From: Deltaproteobacteria bacterium
Lineage (GTDB): Bacteria > Myxococcota_A > Polyangia > Polyangiales > JADJMO01
NCBI GenBank assembly: GCA_022843175.1
Contig: JALHOE010000002.1
Coordinates: 51,765-115,764, forward strand
Length of the DNA stretch: 64,000 nt
Reading direction: 5' to 3'
Numbering within the stretch: position 1 is the stretch's first letter; the number at the start of each line of letters is the position of its first letter. Of the stretch, positions 10,523 to 17,650 are shown piece by piece. The notes below the pieces were generated by a model, which worked only from the letters and a program-made list of their open reading frames with translations, did no database searches and was not told where the DNA came from. A program made the position numbers and the translations under genes.

Positions 10523-10711
10523 CTACCGGCGCAGGAGCAGAAGGGCGACGACGTTGATCGCCGCGAGGGCGATCGTCTTCATCAGCGAGAGCGCACGAGC
10601 CGAACACCATACGGCGCCGAACCGAGTAACGAAAACGAGCGCGACACGGTGTCGACTCCGACGGCGAGCACGCTGCCGCGCGAGCGCGCGCGGCGACTTC
10701 TTGGAACTCAT
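10523..10711 (-). CDS. Possible small membrane protein
   Basis: A 62-aa candidate. The N-terminal 35 residues are strongly basic, and the last about 20 residues (MKTIALAAINVVALLLLRR) form a single hydrophobic helix ending in two Arg. It ends 14 bp from the bidirectional terminator, as expected for a real convergent gene. No homologous family was recognised, so it could still be a chance high-GC reading frame. Confidence 0.3.
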   Translation of the reverse strand: MSSKKSPRALARQRARRRSRHRVALVFVTRFGAVWCSARALSLMKTIALAAINVVALLLLRR

Positions 10712-11053
10712 CGCAGACCTCCGGCATGACCGTCGACCCCGGAAGGGACCGACAGACCCCCGCGCGCCTGATGGCGTGCGGACGCTCTGCCTCGTATGCC
10801 GCGAGAAGGTGGCCGGATGAGCTGCCGAAGGTGGTCTGGATGGCGAGTGGGCGAGGTGCTGGCGATATGGTGGGCGAGTGGCTTTGCCGCTTGTTGGCTA
10901 TGCCGAGGTGCCGATGTTTGCCGAAGGTGCCCTGGTGCCGGAGATGACCGATGATGGCGAAAAATGAAGGCCGATTGTGTGTGCGCGAAGCAGTGGGCGC
11001 GCGCTTAGTGTTGGTCACGCTCCGATGAAGTCAAGTCGAGTGTCGCGCGGCCC
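10712..11053. other. Intergenic region, no gene seen
   Basis: About 340 bp without a convincing gene. It is purine-rich on the plus strand and contains TGCCGAAGGTG twice (10823-10833 and 10919-10929), plus related GTGGGCGAG motifs, suggesting weak degenerate repeats. No tRNA or terminator was found. Confidence 0.35.
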
Positions 11054-12046
11054 GTGGGCGGGCAGGACGCTCCCGGCGCGGCGCACGCGACGCCCACGGC
11101 GTACACTCACTTCGTGCGGGCTGTGCAACGGGGCAGGGATGCGATCGCCGAGTGCGCGCGCGAATACGAGCAGCGCCGGCACCGAGACGCGCGCGAGGCG
11201 AGCCGAGCGCCATTCATCGCAGCGTCGCTGACGCGTGCCAACGAATGGCTTACGCGCAACCTCGCTCGCCTTCGCGAGGTAATAGGTACGACCGCCGACT
11301 TGCCCGCGTGGACCGAGCTCGATCCGTGGGCGCGAGAGGGACTGCGGCGGTACTTCGAGGTCGTGGAGCGCGTCGAGACGAGCTTGATCGAGCGCGCGAG
11401 GTTGAGTGCCGAGCGCGACGCCCTCCTGCTCGATAACGTGCGCATCAAGGAATGGCTGAACGCGACCGACGTCACCGCGCCGCCCACGCCGACGACCCCA
11501 AAGCGAGCGACCGGCGCGCTCGAGTCGCTGGCGGCGATCTCGGATCCCCTTCCCTCGAACCGCGATGCGCGCGCGCTGTGGACGAGCGCTCCGCCGATGG
11601 CGCTGATGCGAACAATGCTGGACGCGGGGCACGTAGCGCTTCGCCGTCAACGCGACCATCACCCGTTGAGCGCGTCGGTCGCGGCACCTCTGGTTGCGCC
11701 GATGCGCAAGTATCTCCCGAACCAGAATGGCGCCGAGTACAGCGACGACGACCTACTCGGAGTGGCGCTGCTCAGTGCGACGCGCGTGCAACAGCGCGCG
11801 CCGCTGGTCGGCAACCGTCCGGCGGAGGCGCATTACGTGGCGTTCATCGCCGAGGTCGAGCAAACGCATCCTGAGCTCGAGGCGGCGGACCTCGCCGATC
11901 TATGGGCGGTGTCGGTGTTGCCGTTCGTGCCGCCCGCCGAGGTGCTCAAGCTCAAGCGATCAGACCTACGCCGCGCGTGGGCTCGGAGGTTGCGGCAGTA
12001 CCGATCCAGCTGGCCGCGGGATCGTGCCGCGCCGGATGAAGTCTGA
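11054..12046 (+). CDS. Hypothetical protein
   Basis: A 330-aa protein not recognised. It is largely helical: residues 20-130 are Arg/Glu/Ala-rich with coiled-coil potential, followed by a Pro/Thr linker (about 138-152), and a C-terminal region (200-330) with several acidic and basic helices and ending in basic residues. No membrane segment, signal peptide or catalytic motif is visible. The reading frame starts with GTG at 11054; the true start could be further in, for example GTG 11116. It stands alone, convergent with the next gene. Confidence 0.55.
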   Translation: MGGQDAPGAAHATPTAYTHFVRAVQRGRDAIAECAREYEQRRHRDAREASRAPFIAASLTRANEWLTRNLARLREVIGTTADLPAWTELDPWAREGLRRYFEVVERVETSLIERARLSAERDALLLDNVRIKEWLNATDVTAPPTPTTPKRATGALESLAAISDPLPSNRDARALWTSAPPMALMRTMLDAGHVALRRQRDHHPLSASVAAPLVAPMRKYLPNQNGAEYSDDDLLGVALLSATRVQQRAPLVGNRPAEAHYVAFIAEVEQTHPELEAADLADLWAVSVLPFVPPAEVLKLKRSDLRRAWARRLRQYRSSWPRDRAAPDEV

Positions 12047-12200
12047 TCATCGAGCGAGACATCGAGCTCGCGCCCGGTAGCACCGCAATCGAAGCGTGTG
12101 GCTCGTGACGCTCCCGTGCCGTGCTCGTCCTCGATGACGAGCCCGCCAGTCGTGCGCGTTCTTGCGCGGCGATGAAACGCTCGTCTCGTCGCCTTCGGCA

Positions 12201-12791
12201 TTACGTCCCGACGCGCTCCACAACGCGAATCCCTCGATGAGTGAGCAGAGCGTCGTCCGGACCGTCGGCGGTCAGCGTCGCATCCGCGAAGGCAAGACGG
12301 AGCCGCGAATCGTCTACCTCGATGACGCCTTCGCGCGGCATCGTGCGACGGCGGTCCCGCGTCCACTGCCGGAGCTCGCCGTCGATTCCGTACACGCGCT
12401 CGTCGTACTGGCGGGGGCTGCGGGGCGCGCTGGCCAGCGCGGCAAAGTTGTCGATGCGCACGGCGCGACCGACCTCGATGCTGGCATAGAAGATCCGCAG
12501 CGGCATCGTGAACGCCGGATCCGGGCGGATGAAGCACATGATCTCGCCGTCGGTGGTGCCGTGGCGGTACAAGCGCGCCGACACGTCCTTGACCGAGCGC
12601 TGCAGCCAGTTCACCGCGACCTGAACTGCGGACTTCGCCTCGTGCTCGTAGTCGGTCTCGATCGCGTAGGTGTTCTGCGCGCCGTCGACCGGGTCTGCGC
12701 CGACCCGATGGAGCTCGCGGGCGATGCGTTGGACGAGCATGCTCGCCGGAGACGCGCTCTCCGAGAAGATCGACACCGTGTAGCGGGGCAT
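12201..12791 (-). CDS. Hypothetical protein
   Basis: A 196-aa protein not recognised. The ATG at 12791 is chosen because the protein becomes well composed from MPRYTVSIFSESA onward, whereas the upstream extension is low-quality Arg/Ala sequence overlapping the divergent gene. It looks like a mixed alpha/beta domain, with no signal peptide or membrane helix. It is divergent from the Cys-rich small gene, 57 bp away, so their promoters must share that gap. Confidence 0.55.
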   Translation of the reverse strand: MPRYTVSIFSESASPASMLVQRIARELHRVGADPVDGAQNTYAIETDYEHEAKSAVQVAVNWLQRSVKDVSARLYRHGTTDGEIMCFIRPDPAFTMPLRIFYASIEVGRAVRIDNFAALASAPRSPRQYDERVYGIDGELRQWTRDRRRTMPREGVIEVDDSRLRLAFADATLTADGPDDALLTHRGIRVVERVGT

Positions 12792-12848
12792 CGCTCCACG
12801 ATAACCCGGCAAGGCCGGTGGGCGCGGGTACTTTGGCCTCCACCGCAC

Positions 12849-13397
12849 GTGGTCGCATACCTTCCGTGCGTGCGTCCAACGCACGACGCTGCCAGCCGCG
12901 ATCATCGCGGGCCCTTGCTCCTCCTCAATTGCGCGCTCGCCGACTGCGAGCGGCGCTTCCTCCTCTGTTCCCACTGCTACCGCGGACACCGCTACTGCTC
13001 GCCGACGTGCGCGCGCGCGGGTCGTATCGAGAGCGTCCGTCGCGCGCGAGCGAAGCACGACGCTCATGAGGACGTGCAGGCGCGCCGTCGGGTGCGTGCC
13101 GTGGAGCGCTATCGGCGACGTCGGCTGACGAAAGATTTTTCGCCCGATCAGACTTCAACGACCGCGGGCGCTCCCCGCACAGTGGCTCCCGCGCATGCCT
13201 CCGCCACGCCGACGGAGAGTGAGCCGAGCGCGGAGGTCGTCGTTCATGTCCAAGGTCCGAAGCCGGTCGCCCTTTCCGGAGCGCAGTACAACGTTTCCCG
13301 TCACGCCGCGCCGACCGATCGACCGGCGGCGCGCTGCTCACGATGCGGACGCGAAGGAACGCGGGTGCTCCACGGTACGCGTCGCTTGCGACGTTGA
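12849..13397 (+). CDS. Cys-rich zinc-ribbon-like protein of recombinase module
   Basis: About 182 aa from GTG 12849; the exact start is uncertain. The N-terminus carries DCERRFLLCSHCYRGHRYCS and then PTC, a C-x8-C-x2-C-x6-C-x3-C pattern typical of a small zinc-binding domain. It continues into a strongly basic helix (RRVRAVERYRRRR), suggesting nucleic-acid binding. I recall similar Cys-rich/basic small proteins just upstream of recombinase-ParB-RepB gene sets in other proteobacteria. The stop lies 15 bp before the recombinase GTG. The C-terminal 100 residues are lower complexity. Confidence 0.5.
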   Translation: MVAYLPCVRPTHDAASRDHRGPLLLLNCALADCERRFLLCSHCYRGHRYCSPTCARAGRIESVRRARAKHDAHEDVQARRRVRAVERYRRRRLTKDFSPDQTSTTAGAPRTVAPAHASATPTESEPSAEVVVHVQGPKPVALSGAQYNVSRHAAPTDRPAARCSRCGREGTRVLHGTRRLRR

Positions 13398-13412
13398 TTG
13401 GGCGGGGTCGTC

Positions 13413-14942
13413 GTGAGCGACGCGAAGAGCCTCGCGGCGATGTACGTCCGCATGTCGACGGAGCATCAGCAGTACTCGACGGAGAACCAGTCCGACGTCA
13501 TCCGCGAGTACGCGGCGCGCCGCGGCCTCGAGATCGTCGAGACGTTCACCGACGCGGGCAAGAGCGGGCTGCGTATCGACGGGCGCGACGCGCTCAAGCG
13601 CCTGATCGAGAAGGTGCAGACGGGGAACGCGCAGTTCCGCACGATCCTCGCGTACGACGTAAGCCGTTGGGGCCGATTCCAGGATGCTGACGAGAGCGCG
13701 TACTACGAGTACATCTGCAAGCGCGCGGGGATCACCGTCCAGTACTGCGCCGAGCAGTTCGAGAATGACGGCAGCATCGCGTCGAACATCGTGAAGACGG
13801 TCAAGCGCGCGATGGCCGGCGAGTACAGTCGCGAGCTGTCGGCGAAGGTCTTCCAGGGGCAGTGCCGATTGATCGAACTCGGATTCCGCCAAGGTGGTCC
13901 GTCGGGGTTCGGCCTTCGCCGGATGCTGATCGACGAGCGTGGGCAAGCGAAGGGAGAGCTCCAGCGCGGCGAGAAGAAGAGCATCCAGACCGACCGCGTG
14001 ATCCTCGTGCCCGGCCCCGAGGACGAGGTGGCCACGGTGCGGCGCATCTACCGGCGCTTCCTCGACGGAGCGTCGGAGCGTGACATCGCCCGCGAGCTCA
14101 ATGCGGAGAGCATCCTCACGGATCGCGGGATGGCCTGGACGCGGGGAACGGTTCGCGAGTTGCTCACGAACGAGAAGTACGTCGGGCACAACGTCTTCAA
14201 CCGCACCTCGTTCAAGCTCAAGAAGAAGCGCGTCAACAATCCGCCGGAGATGTGGGTGCGCGATGACGACGCGTTCGAACCGATCGTCGACAGCGCGGAG
14301 TTCCACACGGTCCGCGGGATGATCCTCGCTCGGCATCGGCGCCTTTCGGACGACGAGATGCTCGGTCGCCTCCGCACGCTCATCGATGAGCGCGGCCGCG
14401 TCACGGGCACCGTGATCGACGAGACGGAGAACATGCCGTCGGCAGCGTCGTACCGTCACCGATTCGGGAGCCTCCTCCGCGCATACGAGTGCGTCGGCTT
14501 CGCGACGGGGCGCGACTACAGCCACCTCGAGACGACGAAGCGACTGCGCGAGCTCCATCCCACCCTCGTCGCCGATCTCGTACGCTCGCTCGAAGCCGTC
14601 GGCGCGCAGGTCGAGCTCGAACCGTCTGCCGACGTGATCGTCGTGAACGGTCTGTTCCGCGTCGCGGTCGTCGTGTCGCGGTATCAGGTCACGGCGGGTG
14701 GCGCGCCGCGGTGGACGATCCCGTTCGATCGAGATGTGGACCCCGAGCTGACGATCGCGGTCCGCATGAACGGCTGCAACCAGGCGCCGATGGACTACTT
14801 CATCTTCCCGTCGATGGACGTGCGCGCCGATCGCCTTCGCGTGACCGAGGAGAACTTCATCGGAATCGACGCCTACCGGTACGACACGCTCGACTACTTC
14901 GTCGGCATGGCCGAGCGCGTCACGGTGGAGGTGGCCGCATGA
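13413..14942 (+). CDS. Serine site-specific recombinase
   Basis: A 509-aa serine integrase/resolvase-type recombinase predicted to cut and rejoin DNA through a catalytic Ser. The resolvase domain shows YVRMSTEHQQYSTENQ (about residues 11-26, Ser14 as nucleophile), AYDVSRWGR and an E-helix region. A recombinase domain follows (about 145-320) with REL, NEKYVGHNVFNR and related motifs. The C-terminal 150 residues are unlike classic phage integrases and lack the Cys-rich zinc domain. GTG 13413 has a GGGG element upstream; TTG 13398 is possible. The stop overlaps the parB-like gene's ATG, so the two are co-translated. Confidence 0.85.
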   Translation: MSDAKSLAAMYVRMSTEHQQYSTENQSDVIREYAARRGLEIVETFTDAGKSGLRIDGRDALKRLIEKVQTGNAQFRTILAYDVSRWGRFQDADESAYYEYICKRAGITVQYCAEQFENDGSIASNIVKTVKRAMAGEYSRELSAKVFQGQCRLIELGFRQGGPSGFGLRRMLIDERGQAKGELQRGEKKSIQTDRVILVPGPEDEVATVRRIYRRFLDGASERDIARELNAESILTDRGMAWTRGTVRELLTNEKYVGHNVFNRTSFKLKKKRVNNPPEMWVRDDDAFEPIVDSAEFHTVRGMILARHRRLSDDEMLGRLRTLIDERGRVTGTVIDETENMPSAASYRHRFGSLLRAYECVGFATGRDYSHLETTKRLRELHPTLVADLVRSLEAVGAQVELEPSADVIVVNGLFRVAVVVSRYQVTAGGAPRWTIPFDRDVDPELTIAVRMNGCNQAPMDYFIFPSMDVRADRLRVTEENFIGIDAYRYDTLDYFVGMAERVTVEVAA

Positions 14943-15814
14943 CAGCCATCGAGCTGATTCCGATCTCGAAGATCCGCGTGCTCAACCCGCGATCGCGCAG
15001 CAAGGCGAAGTTCAGTGAGATCGTGAGCAACGTCGAGAAGGTCGGGCTCAAGAAGCCGGTGACGGTGTGCCCGCGCGCCGGGTCCGGCGGCGAATACGAC
15101 CTCGTGTGTGGCCAGGGCAGGCTCGAGGCGTACGTGAAGCTCGGTCAGACGCACGTCCCTGCCATGGTCGTGAACGCGTCGTCCGAAGACCGCTACATCA
15201 TGAGCCTCGTCGAGAACATGGCGCGCCGTCCCGCTGACTCGCTCGAGCTCGTGCGAGACATCGCAGCGCTCGAGCAACAGGGCTACACGCCGGAGCAGAT
15301 CGCGGCGAAGGTTGGCGTGAGCCAGGGGTACGTGCGCGGGATCCTGAAGCTCCACGCCAAGGGCGAGGAGATGCTCCTCGCTGCCGTGCACCGCGGCGAC
15401 ATCCCGGTCGTCATCGCCGTCGAGATCGCCTACGCGAAGAACGGCGACCTGAAGCGGTGTTTGGCGCAGGCGTACGAGCGAGGCGAGCTGAAGGGAAAGG
15501 AGGTCTCGCGCGCGAGAGCCGTCGTCGAGCGACGTATCGCTTCGGGGAAGCGTTCGCCGAGCGGCGGCGGTGGCGGAAAGCCCTACCGCAAGATGACGAT
15601 CGACGACGTCGTCAACGCGTACAAGCGCGCGACGCAGAAGCAGGCGCAGCTCGTGCGGAAGGCGAAGGTCTGCGATTCGATGCTGCGCATCGTCTGCGGC
15701 GCGCTCCGCGAGCTGACCCGCGACGAGCACTTCGTCACGCTCCTTCGCGCGGAGGCGCTCGACAAGATGCCGAAGTACCTCGCCGAGCAGGTCGTGCAGC
15801 GAGGCGGCAAATGA
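14939..15814 (+). CDS. ParB-like partition/regulatory protein
   Basis: A 291-aa ParB/RepB-family protein. The N-terminal domain (5-95) contains the ParB nuclease/CTPase-type core: IPISKIRVLNPR, KKPVTVCPRAG, DLVCGQGRLEAY (the GxxR box) and SLVENMARR. A helix-turn-helix follows (QIAAKVGVSQGYVRGILKL, about 120-138). In ParB families the core binds CTP and the helix-turn-helix binds parS-like DNA. Both neighbours overlap it by 4 bp, so it belongs to a recombinase-ParB-RepB set rather than a replicon; no ParA ATPase is present. Confidence 0.8.
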   Translation: MTAIELIPISKIRVLNPRSRSKAKFSEIVSNVEKVGLKKPVTVCPRAGSGGEYDLVCGQGRLEAYVKLGQTHVPAMVVNASSEDRYIMSLVENMARRPADSLELVRDIAALEQQGYTPEQIAAKVGVSQGYVRGILKLHAKGEEMLLAAVHRGDIPVVIAVEIAYAKNGDLKRCLAQAYERGELKGKEVSRARAVVERRIASGKRSPSGGGGGKPYRKMTIDDVVNAYKRATQKQAQLVRKAKVCDSMLRIVCGALRELTRDEHFVTLLRAEALDKMPKYLAEQVVQRGGK

Positions 15815-16680
15815 GCGCGGTCAAGGCGGCGTTCTCGATGAAGGCCATCGAGGTTCCCACGGCGAAGCTGCTCCCCTCGCGGACGCTGAAGCAGAGCCTC
15901 AAGACGACGACGCGATACAAGATGATCGCCGCCTCGGTCGCCGAGGTCGGCATCGTGGAGCCGCTCGTCGTCTTCCCGCAGCGCGGCAAGGACGGGAACT
16001 ACGTCGTGCTCGACGGCCACGTGCGTCTCGAGATCCTGCGCGACATGCAGCGCGAGAAGGTGACGTGCATCGTGTCGACCGACGACGAGAACTGCACGTA
16101 CAACCACCGCATCAGTCGCCTCGCACCGATTCAGGAAAACAAGATGATCCTGAAGGCGATCGACGCGGGCGTCTCCGAGGAGCGGATCGCGAAGGCGCTC
16201 AACGTCAGCCCGCGAACCATCAAGGAGAGTCGAACGAAGCTCGCGGACATCGTGCCCGACGCGCTCGACCGGCTGAAGGACAAGCCGGTCACGGACCACG
16301 CGCTCCGTATCCTCAAGAAGGTGAAGCCCTTCCGTCAGATCGAGATGGCCGACTTGATGAACCTCGCGCGCAGCTACACGGGGCCGTACGCGAAGAGCCT
16401 CCTGGCCACCACGCCGACGGATCAGCTGATCGCGGCGCCGAAGCAGAACAACAAGCCGGAGGACATCGCGAAGCTCGAGCTCGAGATGCGCGCGATCGAG
16501 CAGGAGTTCGTCGTGCTCGACGAGACGTACAGCTCGAACATGCTCAACCTGCAGCTCGCACGCGGGTACCTGAAGACGTTGCTCGCGAACGCGCGCGTCG
16601 CGAAATACCTCGGGCAGAAGCATGGCGAGCTGCTCGGGCAGCTGAAGGGCGTCGTGGAAGCGTCGTCGCTGGAGGCGTGA
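15811..16680 (+). CDS. RepB/ParB-like protein, second copy
   Basis: A 289-aa ParB/RepB-family protein, diverged from its upstream neighbour. The core has VVLDGHVRLEIL (the G-x-x-R box, about residues 65-76), HRISRLAPIQENKMI (the RepB-type variant of the ENxxR helix) and a helix-turn-helix at RIAKALNVSPRTIKESRTKL (about 127-146). The C-terminal 100 residues match the RepB C-terminal type, which is helical and Lys/Glu-rich. The ATG overlaps the previous TGA. It closes the mobile module. The following 267 bp hold a G9 tract and a hairpin before the defence operon. Confidence 0.8.
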   Translation: MSAVKAAFSMKAIEVPTAKLLPSRTLKQSLKTTTRYKMIAASVAEVGIVEPLVVFPQRGKDGNYVVLDGHVRLEILRDMQREKVTCIVSTDDENCTYNHRISRLAPIQENKMILKAIDAGVSEERIAKALNVSPRTIKESRTKLADIVPDALDRLKDKPVTDHALRILKKVKPFRQIEMADLMNLARSYTGPYAKSLLATTPTDQLIAAPKQNNKPEDIAKLELEMRAIEQEFVVLDETYSSNMLNLQLARGYLKTLLANARVAKYLGQKHGELLGQLKGVVEASSLEA

Positions 16681-16701
16681 GCAGTCGCGCCGGTCGCGCC
16701 A

Positions 16702-16710
16702 GGGGGGGGG
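16702..16710. repeat. Nine-G homopolymer tract
   Basis: A run of nine G flanked by GCGCC and CGCGCC, 238 bp before the first gene of the BREX block and 22 bp after the RepB-like stop. Such runs are prone to slippage. Confidence 0.8.
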
Positions 16711-16717
16711 CGCGCCC

Positions 16718-16743
16718 GTTCATCACCCTCGCGGGTGATGAAC
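16718..16743. terminator. 11-bp perfect hairpin between module and BREX operon
   Basis: GTTCATCACCC and GGGTGATGAAC pair perfectly around loop TCGC, 37 bp after the RepB-like stop. It probably ends the recombinase module or insulates the BREX operon. A smaller hairpin (CCCGGC/GCCGGG, 16907-16921) follows in the leader. Confidence 0.5.
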
Positions 16744-16947
16744 CATCTCGGCGCATGCCCGTACCGTGGTTCTGTGTACCGGAAGCGCGGGCGGCCCGCC
16801 TGCGTCGCGGACAAGGCGGTGCGACAGCAGCTGACGCACCCACCGGACGAGCGCGCTCGGCGTTCCCCGAGGGAGAATCAAGCGACAAATTCCCTGGAAA
16901 TCGCTGCCCGGCTCAGCCGGGTGGATGGTACGTTTTCCCGAACTCCG

Positions 16948-17649
16948 ATGGCGGCGCAGATCGCACCCACCGACGTTCGCGCGTACTACCGCGGCGCGCT
17001 CGCTGCCCTGCGGTTCCTCGAGCACCGTCAGCCCACCGGGCGAAGGTTCGGTCGCGACGCCGATGCTCGATGGGCGAACTTCAAGGGCGATCTCGTCACC
17101 GCCGATCGCATCGACCTGATGATCCGCGATGCCGACGCGCAGTGGCCTGCTGCGTTCGCCGCGCGCGTCGTGTTCGCGGAGGACGCGGTCAGCGAGGACG
17201 ATCCGTTCGGACCGGCGTGGACCCCGCTGCCGCCGATCGATGCGGAGGAGCTTTGGCGTGCGGCGCTGAACGAGGCGACGCCGAACGATGGGCGCGCGAC
17301 CTTGGCAGCGTGTGCATCGTCGTGGGATCTCTCGTTGAAGCCATTCGACGTCGGCGGTGTCCGCGCGGCCGATCGGATCATCGTCGCAGGACCGAGTGCG
17401 ATCGCGGCGCTGATCGAAACGTTCGCGGGCGATCGCGATCTCGATTGGGCCGATCAGGTCGTCGTCGTGGCGACGCCGCCGAGTCATCGGCAGCTCGCTT
17501 CGGTCGCGACCGCTCTCCTCAACGCGGCGAAGCCGATCGTCATCGTGACTTCGTTGGACGAACGCAAGCTCGGTGGTCGTCGCGCGATCGTCTCCGACGA
17601 TTCGTCTCCCGAAGACGCCGCGCGTGCGCGCTCGGCGGCGGGGGCGTGA
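16948..17649 (+). CDS. Unknown protein leading the BREX-2 operon
   Basis: A 233-aa protein not recognised. It begins at ATG 16948 (MAAQIAPTDVRAYYRG); upstream sequence in the same frame runs through a hairpin and looks non-coding. Residues 1-130 are helical with several Trp and acidic motifs. Residues 145-215 look like a Rossmann-type alternation (RIIVAGPSA, QVVVVATPPSH, KPIVIVTS) without a Gly-x-Gly nucleotide loop. The stop is 1 bp from the pglW start, so it is translated with the BREX genes. The usual BREX-2 gene list does not contain it, so it may be an accessory or regulator. Confidence 0.65.
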   Translation: MAAQIAPTDVRAYYRGALAALRFLEHRQPTGRRFGRDADARWANFKGDLVTADRIDLMIRDADAQWPAAFAARVVFAEDAVSEDDPFGPAWTPLPPIDAEELWRAALNEATPNDGRATLAACASSWDLSLKPFDVGGVRAADRIIVAGPSAIAALIETFAGDRDLDWADQVVVVATPPSHRQLASVATALLNAAKPIVIVTSLDERKLGGRRAIVSDDSSPEDAARARSAAGA

Positions 17650-17650
17650 G

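Noticed and set aside
12162..12848. 5' part of a long plus-strand frame leading into the Cys-rich gene
   Set aside because: It overlaps a better minus-strand gene and has poor composition; only the part from about 12849 onward looks real.
16890..16910. Sigma-54-type promoter before the BREX operon
   Set aside because: The GG and GC elements are spaced two bases too close.
16735..16947. Longer start for the BREX leader gene
   Set aside because: The extension begins inside a hairpin, is Arg-rich and lacks a ribosome site; ATG 16948 is preferred.
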